Below, one piece after another: positions 56,304 to 64,000 of a stretch of 64,000 nt of DNA (position 1 is its first letter; the number at the start of each line of letters is the position of its first letter). The stretch is from Nocardia amikacinitolerans NBRC 108937 (GTDB taxonomy: Bacteria; Actinomycetota; Actinomycetes; Mycobacteriales; Mycobacteriaceae). The notes below the pieces were generated by a model. The model was not told where the DNA came from. It saw only the letters and a list, made by a program, of their open reading frames with translations, and did not search any database. The position numbers and the translations under genes are program-made. The stretch spans positions 153,306-217,305 of the forward strand of contig NZ_BDAU01000008.1 of the NCBI RefSeq assembly GCF_001612615.1. The letters run 5' to 3'.

Positions 56304-56750
56304 TCAGCCGGTGCGCAACATCTCGGCGCGGCGCTGAACGCCCGCGGTCATGCCCTCGAAACCGCGGCGCAGATTCGCGCCGAGCGCCGCGGCCACCACG
56401 GGGTGGAACCAGCCGCCGAGCTCGAAATGCGATTCGTAGCGTGTGCGTTCGGGACTCACCGCGGTGACGGTGTGCGAGCGCAGGCTGTGCAGCGCGCCGA
56501 GCGGCACCGGCTTCATCGAGTAGCTCAGCTCACGGCCCGGGGTGTGGCTGCGAATCCATTCGCGCTGCCGCCGCGGGGTGGAGCCGTAGACCTGCACGAG
56601 CATGTCGATCGGGTCGCCGGGCGTGAGCGTGCTCTCGCATTCGGTGACGAAGGGATTCCACTCGCCGTAGCGGGGGAGGTCCGTGATCACTTGCCACACC
56701 AGATCGGCCGGTGCGTCGATGTACACGGCCACGTCGATGACAAAGCCCAT
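56304..56750 (-). CDS. SRPBCC-family protein (polyketide cyclase-like fold)
   Basis: A 148-residue helix-grip protein. VAVYIDAPADLVWQVITDLPRYGEWNPFV near residue 7-35 is the SRPBCC start, and GDPIDMLVQVYG plus RYESHFELGGWFHP give the later strands and the terminal helix. Such proteins bind hydrophobic ligands or act as cyclases or dehydrases; the sequence does not decide which. ATG 56750 is used. It lies between the SGNH gene and a palindromic element, on the same strand as the hydrolase genes upstream. Confidence 0.87.
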   Translation of the reverse strand: MGFVIDVAVYIDAPADLVWQVITDLPRYGEWNPFVTECESTLTPGDPIDMLVQVYGSTPRRQREWIRSHTPGRELSYSMKPVPLGALHSLRSHTVTAVSPERTRYESHFELGGWFHPVVAAALGANLRRGFEGMTAGVQRRAEMLRTG

Positions 56751-56822
56751 GCGAGCAAACTAGAACAAGTTCTACTGCCGCGTCAACGGAAACCCCAGCC
56801 GGGAACCCCGCGGTACCGGGGG

Positions 56823-56894
56823 CCTCGCAGACCTTCTCTACCCTTCGCAGAGGTTTTGTTTAAGCCCTGCGAGGCGTGCGAAGCCTCTGCGAGG
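56823..56894. repeat. Nested palindromic intergenic element, copy B
   Basis: CCTCGCAG at 56823 and CTTCGCAG at 56843 are 20 bp apart and are answered by CTGCGAGG and CCTCTGCGAGG to 56894, allowing alternative stems. The same two boxes at the same spacing form the element at 50944-51011. Confidence 0.6.
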
Positions 56895-56915
56895 TCACCG
56901 GTCTCGGGGTGGGGG

Positions 56916-58340
56916 TCAGCAGGAGCCGAGGGCTGTGCCCTGGTCGGTGCCGTAGCGGTGGCCGTGGCCAGGGGGCGCGTCGAGGGCGGCGAGCAGGTCC
57001 GCGGTGGTTTGCAGGAAGGTGACCACCGGAAGCCAGCGCGGAATCGGGGCATCGACTCGCACGCCGGTCAGGTCGGGCGCGCGCCACAGCAGGGCGGGCG
57101 ACCAGTGCACGACCGGATCGGAGCTGTTGGCCAGCACGGTCGCGCCCGCGCGGTGCACGTCGCCCGCGGGCGGACCGGCCCAGAGCGCGGCGCAGGTGCG
57201 GCGGTCCTGCTCGGCGTCGTCGGCGAAGATCGCGCTGCCGCCGAGGGCGCCGAGGCTCTGGCCGTAGACGAACAGCCGGGGCGGTCGGTCCATGGCGCTC
57301 AGGCGACGCTCCACGGCGTCGAAGAGGGCGCGGGCGGCCCGCACCGCCTCGGCGCGGCCGAAGACGAACGTCACCCAGCTCGGCGCGTAGGAGTACTGGA
57401 GACCGACCACCGCGACGTCACCGCCGAAGCGTTCGGCGAACCCGGTCACCGCGTTGGCGTCGATCCAGCCGGAGCCCGTCGGCAGGGCGACGACGAGATT
57501 GGACCGGTACAGCCCGCCCGAGCGCTCCAGCTCCCGGATGGCCAGTGCCACACGGGAATCCAGATCCGGCGCGGAATCCACCCCGACGTACACCCGGACC
57601 GGTCCCTCGGGCGTTCCGCTGACGAACTTGCGGCCCTGAGCGCCGAGCGACGGCCAGCTGACCGCGGATCCGGCGCTGCCCGATCTGGTGTGCGAAACGG
57701 GTTGTGTCAGCGCGGGATCCATCGCGACGTTGGCCGCCGCGTACACCTGCTGCCGCCACCCCACCACCGCGGGCGCCAGCACGACGTAGCCCACCGCCGC
57801 TGTGACCAGGCCCAGCACGAGTCCGCGGAGCAAGCCGAGTTTGCGCAGCGCCCAGCCGAGCGCCTTGGTGATCCCGATGACGATGCCGGTGAGCAGTGCG
57901 GTGGCGAGCGCGCAGTGCAGCCAGTAGCCGGGGCCGATGGCCGGGGTTCCCATGGCGGCACGCAGATCGTTCTGCCAGTGCCCGGCGCGCCAAGCGGCGA
58001 CCGTCACGGCCAGGGCCACCACCACCAACAGCGGTCGGCGGTAGCGAGCGAAGCGCCGATCGCCGTCGAAGTCCCACCGGCCGAACAAGAAACGCAATAC
58101 GCCCGCGAACCCGAGTGCACAGCAGATCAGCAGTGCGGTGAGCACGGCTTGGGCACCGGGCGTGCGGGGTAGTAGACCCGGCGCGAGCGAGAGGAGTGTT
58201 CCCGCACCGACCGCCGCCGTCGTCCCGATGCGCGGTGCGGTCCGCGAGGCGGCGATGGCGGCCCAGCTCCGGTGGTCCGGGAGCGGTGTTTCCGGGTCCG
58301 TGCGAGGGCTTTCGGGGAATCGCCGCGTCGTCGTGGTCAT
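56916..58340 (-). CDS. Membrane-bound alpha/beta hydrolase family protein
   Basis: A 474-residue protein. The N-terminal 200 residues contain four or five membrane helices (GTTAAVGAGTLLSLAPGLLP, LTALLICCALGFAGVLRFLF, PLLVVVALAVTVAAW, LATALLTGIVIGI, GLVLGLVTAAVGYVVLAPAV). The C-terminal half is an alpha/beta hydrolase-like domain: VRVYVGVDSAPDLDSRVALA, RLFVYGQSLGALGGSAIF near residue 350 with the GxSxG nucleophile elbow, and a final HGHRYGTD with a likely catalytic His. The ATG overlaps the stop of the phospholipase-like gene in ATGA. It probably hydrolyses a lipid at the membrane. Confidence 0.85.
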   Translation of the reverse strand: MTTTTRRFPESPRTDPETPLPDHRSWAAIAASRTAPRIGTTAAVGAGTLLSLAPGLLPRTPGAQAVLTALLICCALGFAGVLRFLFGRWDFDGDRRFARYRRPLLVVVALAVTVAAWRAGHWQNDLRAAMGTPAIGPGYWLHCALATALLTGIVIGITKALGWALRKLGLLRGLVLGLVTAAVGYVVLAPAVVGWRQQVYAAANVAMDPALTQPVSHTRSGSAGSAVSWPSLGAQGRKFVSGTPEGPVRVYVGVDSAPDLDSRVALAIRELERSGGLYRSNLVVALPTGSGWIDANAVTGFAERFGGDVAVVGLQYSYAPSWVTFVFGRAEAVRAARALFDAVERRLSAMDRPPRLFVYGQSLGALGGSAIFADDAEQDRRTCAALWAGPPAGDVHRAGATVLANSSDPVVHWSPALLWRAPDLTGVRVDAPIPRWLPVVTFLQTTADLLAALDAPPGHGHRYGTDQGTALGSC

Positions 58341-59200
58341 GCCGAAACCTCTGCCGCGACGGCGTTGTACCGGATCGGCACCGACCCGGCCAACGTCGTC
58401 ACGCTGCGGCTCGAAGTTCTCGGCGTGCCAGGACTTCGGGTCGCTGACGCATCGGTGATGCCGCTGGGCGCGGCATCCTCGGATCGACCGCCGGACGCTC
58501 GACGCAGCGCGCCGAGAAGGAGAGCGAGCAGCGTACCGAGCCCGAGCGCGCCGAGTCCGGCGAGACCAACCTGCCAGCCACTCCATCCGGTCGCCGCGCC
58601 GCCCGCGCCCAGCATCGTCTCGACGACGGGAGCGCCGTAGTGCTGGCGGCGCGAGTTCAGATCCACCACGGTGTCGGCGATATCGGCCATCGCGTAGCAC
58701 CTGGCCCGACCCCACGGCTCGGTGCGTGCGTCGCACGCCTCCCGCATCCGGCGGTCCAGGGCCGCGTCCACGGCCTGGCGAGCCCACGGGCCGAGCGGTT
58801 CGCCGCGCCGATCCGCGTAGCGCAGCAGGTCGTAGCCGAGATCGTGTGCCTTGCATGCGGTTTCGAACTCGGTGGGCAGCGGGACGGGGGAGGAACAGTC
58901 GCCGCCGGGGTTGGTCAGCAGGCCGTGCACCGGGACCGGTCGATAACCGAGCACCGTGGCGAAGTCGTCGGGAAGCGCTGCGGCCGAGACGGTTTCGTTC
59001 GCGGTCAGCGCGGCGACCGCGGTGGCGGCCGCGACATTCTCGACGACGGGTGGTGCGACGGTGGCCGCCTGCGCGGCGGGGGCCATGGCGACGGTGGCCG
59101 ACATCGTGGTCAGCGCCGCGGCCGTCAGCGCGGCGACCCGGCGCAGCCCGAGCGGTGCGGTCGGGTGACGGTCGGTGGCGGCGGTGGTCTCGGTCCTCAT
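58337..59200 (-). CDS. Secreted phospholipase A2-like protein with C-terminal membrane anchor
   Basis: A 287-residue exported protein. The first 45 residues are a twin-arginine-free signal peptide (LRRVAALTAAALTTMSATVA) with cleavage near AAQAA. The core FETACKAHDLGYDLLRYA near residue 112-129 contains the C-x3-HD-x2-Y catalytic signature of phospholipase A2. Paired cysteines (CSSP, ACDART, RCYAM) fit the fold. Near residue 213 a hydrophobic helix (WQVGLAGLGALGLGTLLALLL) should anchor the C-terminus. It overlaps the downstream alpha/beta hydrolase gene by 4 nt, giving a two-enzyme lipid-hydrolysing unit. Confidence 0.82.
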   Translation of the reverse strand: MRTETTAATDRHPTAPLGLRRVAALTAAALTTMSATVAMAPAAQAATVAPPVVENVAAATAVAALTANETVSAAALPDDFATVLGYRPVPVHGLLTNPGGDCSSPVPLPTEFETACKAHDLGYDLLRYADRRGEPLGPWARQAVDAALDRRMREACDARTEPWGRARCYAMADIADTVVDLNSRRQHYGAPVVETMLGAGGAATGWSGWQVGLAGLGALGLGTLLALLLGALRRASGGRSEDAAPSGITDASATRSPGTPRTSSRSVTTLAGSVPIRYNAVAAEVSA

Positions 59201-59369
59201 GGGCCTTGACGCTAGGAACGGCGCACACTCACCGACCTCCCGCCGAGGTGGGGTTTGCGCCGCCGTGCTGCCGGGGGATCGGGCGGGTCGGCTCACCCCG
59301 GAGTACGGGGTAGGAATTCACCCGTGGGTATGAGGCACGTGCCGGGCCCGGGTTTCTAGGGTCGTAGCC

Positions 59370-60589
59370 ATGAAGGAGAAGACCCGTGACCTGGCGAAGC
59401 GGCTGGACGCGCGTGGCTGGTTCGACGTGTCCGTCGTGCTGACCTCGCTGATCCTCTACGCGGTCGCGTGGCCGACGCTGCACCTGACGCACGCCGTGTC
59501 GCCGGGGGCACAGCCGTTCATCGCCGCGTTCGCCGCGTTCCCGATCCTGCTCGTGCGGGTCAACCCGGCGCTGGGCTGGTCCATCTCCGCCGGCTCGGCG
59601 CTGCTCATCGCGCTGGCCATCCCGCATCAGCCGAACAACGATCTGCCGTTCCAGGTGGTGCAGGTGATCGCGCTGATCGCGCTGCTGTTCGCCGTGGGAT
59701 TGCGGGCGCCGGTGCAGATCGTCGCCGTCGCGTGGGGCGCGACCTCGTTGCTGTTCGGCACGACCATGCCGGGCGAGGGCGAGGCGTTCGCCAACGCGGC
59801 GTGGGGCTGGCCCATCGCGCTGGCGGCGGTGGTGCTGTTCGCCCTGCTGGTCCGGTGGCTGGTGCTTTCGCGCCGGGCACTGGTGCGCCAAGAGGAGGAG
59901 AACGAGCTCGAACGGGCCCGCCGCGCGATCCTCGAGGAGAAGGCGCGCATCGCCCGAGACCTGCACGACGTGGTGGCCCACCACATGTCCCTCGTGGTGG
60001 TGCAGGCGCAGACCGCGCCCTACCGGGTCGAGGGCGGACCCCGGCCGCCCGCGCCGAGTTCGAATCGATCGGCGCCACCGCGCGCGAGGCGCTCAACGAG
60101 ATCCGCGGCATGCTCGGCGTCCTGCGCAGCGACGGCCAGCTGCCCGAACACGCGCCCCAGCCGAAGGCCGAGGACGTGCTCGCGCTGTTCGACGGCGCCC
60201 GGCGCGCAGGCGTCACGATCGACTGGACCATCGAGGGCGACCTGGGATCGGTGCCCGAGACCACCGGGCTCGCGTTGTACCGGATCGCGCAGGAATCGCT
60301 GTCGAACGCGTCACGGCACGCGCCGGGTGCGCCGGTGCGGGTGGAGATCGTCCGCGGGTTGGAGCTGCACCTGCGGGTGGTCAACGGTCCGGGGGCGACG
60401 CCCGCGCGGCCGGTCGGCAACGGCGGACACGGCATCGCGGGAATGCGGGCAAGGGCGTTGGCCGCGGGCGGCGAGGTGACGGCCGGTCCGAGCGACGACG
60501 GCGGGTTCGAGGTGAAGGCCCGGCTCCCGCTGGGCCCGGTGCTCGCGACGACTGCGGCGGTGCCGATCGCGACGCCGACAGTGCAATAA
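59370..60589 (+). pseudogene. Sensor histidine kinase interrupted by a 1-nt deletion
   Basis: The gene encodes a two-component sensor of the NarL/DesK-partner type. From ATG 59370 five or six membrane helices are followed by a coiled linker (EEENELERARRAILEEKARI) and the H-box ARDLHDVVAHHMSLVVVQAQ near residue 200. At about 60036-60041 (GGACCCC) the frame is lost; one base further the reading resumes with ARAEFESIGATAREALNEIRG, then the ATPase motifs SNASRHAPGAP and GNGGHGIAGMRARALAAGG up to 60589. A single missing nucleotide explains this. It may be a real null mutation or a sequence error. Confidence 0.85.
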
Positions 60590-60592
60590 GGC

Positions 60593-60715
60593 GTACCTCC
60601 GCATGCGCTGCGGCCGTGCGCAGGCTTCGTACGGCAGCGTCTGTTGTGCGTACCTCCGCATCAGGTCTGGCCATGCTCGGGACTTGGTCCGGCGGCGTCC
60701 ATCGAGGCATACCTC
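60593..60715 (+). repeat. Dispersed intergenic repeat, three copies
   Basis: GCGTACCTCCGCATGCGCTG (60593), GCGTACCTCCGCATCAGGTC (60649) and GCATACCTCCGCGG (60708) with GGCCGTGCGCAGGCTTCG-like tails. The block separates the kinase and its response regulator, which are usually adjacent. Confidence 0.75.
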
Positions 60716-60745
60716 CGCGGTCGAACCGGTGCGGGGGGCGGCAAT

Positions 60746-60751
60746 TAGGGT
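60746..60751 (+). promoter_or_regulatory. -10 element of a probable leaderless promoter (response regulator)
   Basis: TAGGGT ends 6 nt before GTG 60758, the same arrangement as at 4590-4602. It would allow the regulator to be expressed independently of the kinase. Confidence 0.5.
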
Positions 60752-60757
60752 GGGCGC

Positions 60758-61423
60758 GTGGCAATAACGGTTTTGATCGCCGACGACCAGGCGATGGTGC
60801 GCCAGGGTTTCGGCGCGCTGCTCGCCGCCCAACCGGACATCAGCGTCGTCGGCGACGCCCCCGACGGCAAGGTCGCGGTGGCCGAGGCCAAGCGGCTGCG
60901 CCCGGATGTCGTGCTGATGGACGTGCGCATGCCCGAGATGAACGGGCTCGACGCGGCGCGCGCCATCCTCGCTGCGGGCTTCGACCCGCCGGTGCGGGTG
61001 CTGATGCTGACCACCTTCGACATCGACGACTACGTGTACGAGGCGCTGAGCCTCGGCGCCAGCGGGTTCCTGCTCAAGGACGCGCCCGCCGAGGAGTTGG
61101 TGCGCGCGGTGCGGGTGGTCGCCGAGGGGCAGGCGCTGCTCGCGCCGACCGTCACCCGCAGGCTCATCGCCGACGTCACCAGCCGCCGCGCCGCCGCCCG
61201 CGCCAAACCCGCGCCGCAACTGGCCGCCCTCACCCCACGGGAACGGGAAGTGCTGGAGCTGATCGCGAAGGGCATGTCCAACACTGAGATCGCCGAGGCG
61301 CTGTTCGTGGCCGAGCAGACCGTGAAAACCCACGTCTCCAAGGTCTTCTCGAAGCTGAACCTGCGCGACCGCGCGCAGGCCGTCGTGCTCGCCTACGAAT
61401 CCGGGCTTGTCACGCCCGGCTGA
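60758..61423 (+). CDS. NarL/LuxR-type response regulator
   Basis: A 221-residue regulator. The receiver domain ITVLIADDQAMVRQGFGALL has the acidic pair at residues 9-10, the phosphoacceptor Asp in VVLMDVRMPEMNG near 54 and the lysine in GFLLKDAPAEEL near 104. The C-terminal LuxR-type helix-turn-helix is LTPREREVLELIAKGMSNTEIAEALFVAEQTVKTHVSKV (shown here as its beginning and end only by position, residues 158-196). It is the partner of the interrupted kinase upstream; with the kinase broken it may be phosphorylated by another route or be inactive. Confidence 0.93.
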   Translation: MAITVLIADDQAMVRQGFGALLAAQPDISVVGDAPDGKVAVAEAKRLRPDVVLMDVRMPEMNGLDAARAILAAGFDPPVRVLMLTTFDIDDYVYEALSLGASGFLLKDAPAEELVRAVRVVAEGQALLAPTVTRRLIADVTSRRAAARAKPAPQLAALTPREREVLELIAKGMSNTEIAEALFVAEQTVKTHVSKVFSKLNLRDRAQAVVLAYESGLVTPG

Positions 61424-62323
61424 TCAGGCCGGGCACTTGCCGCCGCGCAGCTCGTCGACGTGGCGGCCGAGCAGCGCGGCCAAGCTGTCCAGCAGCGCGG
61501 TCGCGTCCGTGAAGGTTCCCGAATCCGCCTGTGCCGCAAGGGCGACCGCGACCAGGCCGGAGCGGGACGGCAGCAGACCGAATTGGCGCACCGTGTAGAT
61601 GCCGGTCTCGTCGTCCGGGCCCCAGCCGCCCTTGAACTCGGCGCCCTCCAGCGTGCCGAGTCCCCAACCCTGGTCGGGGGTGATCTCACCCATCAGCCGG
61701 GTCACCGTCTCGGTCTGCGGCAGGCACGGCAGGCGCGAGGCGAAGCGGACCTGATCGGTCAGCGACCACTCGGTCGCGCCGAACGCCTTGTAGTCCAGCC
61801 GGGTACGCGGGCCCGCCACGCCGGTGACCGCGTCGCCCGCCTCGTCGAGCACCTGCTGCACGGCCTGCGCCGCCTCCAGCCCGTCTCCGAGCGAATTCCA
61901 CAGCGCGTCGGCGGCGTCGTTGTCGGACCACGTGATGGCCGCCTCCGCGTCGTGCATGGCGCCCTCGGGGTCGTGGCGCAGCGCGGCGATGGCCAGCGGA
62001 ACCTTGATCGTGGACCACGCGATGCCGGTGGTCCAGTCCCCGAAGACGGTGATCCGGTTGCCGCCGACCGGCATGATCGCCAGGCCGACCTGGCCGTGCA
62101 GGCCGGGCTGCAACTGGGTGAAATCGGCGGCGAGCGAATCAGGCAGGCTCACCGTGCGCCCCGCCTTCCAGGTACCCACTGTCTGCGCCGTCACCGTCGC
62201 CGCGGCGGGCCGCTCCGCCCGCTCGGGAATCAGACCGCACGAAACCATGGCCAGCATCGTCGCCGCGACGGCTCCGCGCAGCACCGGACGACACGCGGAA
62301 GCGATTCGAGCCGACTTCACCAC
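61424..62323 (-). CDS. Beta-lactamase-like (class A fold) lipoprotein
   Basis: A 299-residue exported protein. A hydrophobic segment ends in LAMVSC near residue 28, a probable lipobox. The three serine-hydrolase elements are visible: IAWSTIKVPLA near 106 (SxxK), WSDNDAADALW near 134 (SDN) and FKGGWG near 238 (KGG, a variant of KTG). This is the class A beta-lactamase/serine-type D-Ala-D-Ala enzyme fold; the omega-loop glutamate is not obvious. GTG 62323 has GGAGG 6 nt upstream. Its stop directly abuts that of the response regulator, and it is divergent from the kinase gene. Confidence 0.85.
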   Translation of the reverse strand: MVKSARIASACRPVLRGAVAATMLAMVSCGLIPERAERPAAATVTAQTVGTWKAGRTVSLPDSLAADFTQLQPGLHGQVGLAIMPVGGNRITVFGDWTTGIAWSTIKVPLAIAALRHDPEGAMHDAEAAITWSDNDAADALWNSLGDGLEAAQAVQQVLDEAGDAVTGVAGPRTRLDYKAFGATEWSLTDQVRFASRLPCLPQTETVTRLMGEITPDQGWGLGTLEGAEFKGGWGPDDETGIYTVRQFGLLPSRSGLVAVALAAQADSGTFTDATALLDSLAALLGRHVDELRGGKCPA

Positions 62324-62512
62324 CGTCAACCTCCCCACCGCCCCGCGCATGTCGCGGCCCTCGGCGGTGCCATCTACCCGTCCAACCCGTCCGGGTGATT
62401 CACCGGCCGAGAACCCACCACCGTGCTCGCTCGTGGGAAGTGACGCGATGATGATGTGCTGTACATAGTTTGCCGATCCCGGCGCGGAACGCGAAACCAC
62501 GGAGATCTCGGC

Positions 62513-62550
62513 GATGTAGCTGCGCATTCGCTGCGGCCCGTGGCGGGCTT
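62513..62550 (+). repeat. Partial dispersed intergenic repeat
   Basis: GTAGCTGCGCATTCGCTGCGGCCC and GGCGGGCTTCCGGCG resemble a single degenerate copy of the family seen at 60593 and 46073. It lies in the divergent region between the beta-lactamase-like and kinase genes. Confidence 0.5.
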
Positions 62551-62603
62551 CCGGCGCACCGTGTCGATTACGCTTGCTGTCCTGGACCGGAAGGGGGTCG
62601 CCT

Positions 62604-64000
62604 TTGCTCACCAGCGGTGAGGTGTTCGCGGGATTCACCGTGGAACGGCTGCTCGGGCAGGGCGGTATGGGCTCGGTCTACCTGGCCCGCCATCCGAGGT
62701 TGTCCCGGCTCACCGCGCTCAAGCTGCTCAACCGCGATCTGTTCCTGGACAACGAGGTGCGGGCCCGCTTCGAGCGCGAGGCCGACCTGGCCGCGCAGCT
62801 GGATCACCCGAGCATCGTGGCGGTCTACGATCGCGGCTCCGAGGACGGTCAGCTGTGGATCTCCATGCAGTACGTCGACGGCGTCGACGCGGCCGCGGTG
62901 AACCCGATGACGTTGCCGCCCGAGCGGGCCGTGCAGATCGTCGAAGGGGTCGCGGACGCACTGGATTACGCGCACGGCATGGGTGTGCTGCACCGTGATG
63001 TCAAGCCCGCCAACATCATGCTGGCCAGGTCGAGCGGCGGCCAGGGGGAGCGGGTCTTCCTGACCGACTTCGGCATCGCGCGCCTGCGCGAGGACTCCAC
63101 CCACCTGACCCAGACCGGCATGTTCACCGCCACCCTTGCCTACGCCTCGCCGGAACAGATGACCGGCGCGCCGCTGGGCAACCGCTCCGACCAGTACTCG
63201 CTGGCCTGCGCGCTGTATTGGTTGCTGGCCGGGGTCGGGCCGTTCGACTCCGCCAACCCCGCCGACATCATCAACGGCCACCTCCAGCTACCGCTGCCCT
63301 CGATCCGCCTGCGCCGACCGAACCTCAACCCCGCGCTGGACGCCGTGCTCGCCGCGGGCATGGCGAAACGCCCGGAACACCGCTACCGCTCCTGCACCGA
63401 GTTCGCCGCCGCCGCCCGCAAGGCGCTGACCGCGGTGGGCCCACCCCCGCTGCCCGTCCTCCCACCACCTACGTACGCGCCTCAGCCGTATCCCGCACCG
63501 CGCGGCTACCCCCAACCGGTGCCGCCCGCACCGGTACGACCGATGCCGCCGCAACCCGTTCCGCCGCAGCCGATTCCGATGCAGGCGCCACACGGGCTTA
63601 CCCCGCCTCCGCCTGCCCCGCCTGCCCCGCCTGCGCCGCAGCACGTGGCCCAGCCTGCGGTGCCTCCGCCCGGGGCGGCCCCGTTGCCGTCGAATGCGCC
63701 GCACTCGGCAGTCCCGCCCGTCGCGCCGCCGTGGCAAGTGGTCTCGGTGCCCCCGAGCGCGTCGCAGTCGGCAGCTTCGTCCGGCGGGTCGCCGCAGCAG
63801 GCGGTCTCGGTGCCTCCGACTGCGTCGCAGTCGGCAGTCCCGCCCGCCGCACCGCAAGCGGTCTCGGTGCCCGCGAATGCGCCGCAGTCGGCAGCTTCGC
63901 CCGCCGCACCGCCGTGGCAAGTGGTCTCGGTGCCCCCGAGTGCGTCGCGGTCGGCAGCTTCGCCCGGCGGGTCGCCGCAGCAAGTGGTCCCGTTGCCTCC
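62604..64000 (+). CDS. Ser/Thr protein kinase (Pkn type), 3' truncated by window
   Basis: The visible 465 residues contain a complete Hanks-type kinase domain (about residues 8-275): the glycine loop LLGQGGMGSVYLARH, the catalytic lysine in LTALKLLNRDL, HRDVKPANIML, TDFGIARLRED and YASPEQMTG. It is followed by a proline-rich linker and then, from about residue 370, imperfect repeats rich in VSVPPSASQSAA-type sequence that run to the window end. In mycobacteria such linkers lead to a membrane helix and an external sensor domain, not seen here. TTG 62604 has AAGGGGG 7 nt upstream. Confidence 0.92.
   Translation, partial: MLTSGEVFAGFTVERLLGQGGMGSVYLARHPRLSRLTALKLLNRDLFLDNEVRARFEREADLAAQLDHPSIVAVYDRGSEDGQLWISMQYVDGVDAAAVNPMTLPPERAVQIVEGVADALDYAHGMGVLHRDVKPANIMLARSSGGQGERVFLTDFGIARLREDSTHLTQTGMFTATLAYASPEQMTGAPLGNRSDQYSLACALYWLLAGVGPFDSANPADIINGHLQLPLPSIRLRRPNLNPALDAVLAAGMAKRPEHRYRSCTEFAAAARKALTAVGPPPLPVLPPPTYAPQPYPAPRGYPQPVPPAPVRPMPPQPVPPQPIPMQAPHGLTPPPPAPPAPPAPQHVAQPAVPPPGAAPLPSNAPHSAVPPVAPPWQVVSVPPSASQSAASSGGSPQQAVSVPPTASQSAVPPAAPQAVSVPANAPQSAASPAAPPWQVVSVPPSASRSAASPGGSPQQVVPLP
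63730..64000 (+). repeat. Tandem Pro/Ser/Ala-rich coding repeats in the kinase linker
   Basis: GTGGTCTCGGTGCCYCCG and GCGTCGCAGTCGGCAGYTTC recur several times with spacings of about 54-70 bp to the window end, encoding VVSVPPSASQSAA-type units. Confidence 0.65.

Overview
The window is about 64 kb of GC-rich actinobacterial chromosome. It is most like Nocardia: many GTG/TTG starts, TANNNT -10 boxes placed so that some transcripts begin at the start codon, and a gene order close to the Mycobacterium tuberculosis Rv3043c-Rv3011c segment (recalled from memory, no search run). No rRNA, convincing tRNA or CRISPR array was seen.

Region 1 (1-18.2 kb) is conserved core: the end of ctaD, serB, a chagasin-like lipoprotein, a PTH2-like protein, an ABC ATPase, a NUDIX hydrolase, an enoyl-CoA hydratase and two methyltransferase-like proteins. 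Next comes a polysaccharide block (acyltransferase, beta-propeller lipoprotein, GT4 glycosyltransferase, GH57-type protein, methyltransferase) matching the genes linked to methylglucose lipopolysaccharide in mycobacteria. It closes with etfB-etfA. Two tandem-repeat arrays (36 bp and 90 bp) sit between genes here.

Region 2 (18.2-24.5 kb) has a lower-GC two-gene cassette (DUF4365 nuclease-like protein plus an unknown protein), a LysR regulator divergent from a type II NADH dehydrogenase, then the conserved pair GNAT acyltransferase and PlsC.

Region 3 (24.5-40.1 kb) is an accessory island placed between the homologues of Rv3026c and Rv3025c, which I recall as neighbours in M. tuberculosis. It is rich in regulator/enzyme pairs for reactive electrophiles (TetR/tautomerase/DJ-1; OYE reductase/TetR/YciI; HxlR/haloalkane dehalogenase-like; DoxX/ECF41 sigma/SDR), a Trk potassium system and an AbrB-membrane pair. 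It also holds decayed genes: an FAD oxidoreductase, an AhpD-like protein, a TetR tail, a possible VOC fragment, a nuclease-domain fragment and an integrase remnant near the right edge.

Region 4 (40.1-64 kb) returns to core: cysteine desulfurase and mnmA (tRNA 2-thiolation), a MetE-like protein, ligA, an SDR behind a MerR-type dyad, queA-like, a secreted protein, Uma2, an AAA ATPase, GNAT, an ACT protein and gatC-gatA. Then follow an SGNH hydrolase, an SRPBCC protein, a coupled phospholipase A2-like/membrane hydrolase pair, a histidine kinase broken by a 1-nt deletion beside its response regulator, a beta-lactamase-like lipoprotein and the start of a Ser/Thr kinase.

Four strong hairpin terminators and two families of dispersed intergenic repeats punctuate the window. 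The most testable new signals are an ECF41-type promoter in front of the SDR at 38753, paired operators in front of the two TetR modules, a perfect MerR-type dyad at 46034, the GTGA-coupled DUF4365 cassette, and the intergenic repeat families.
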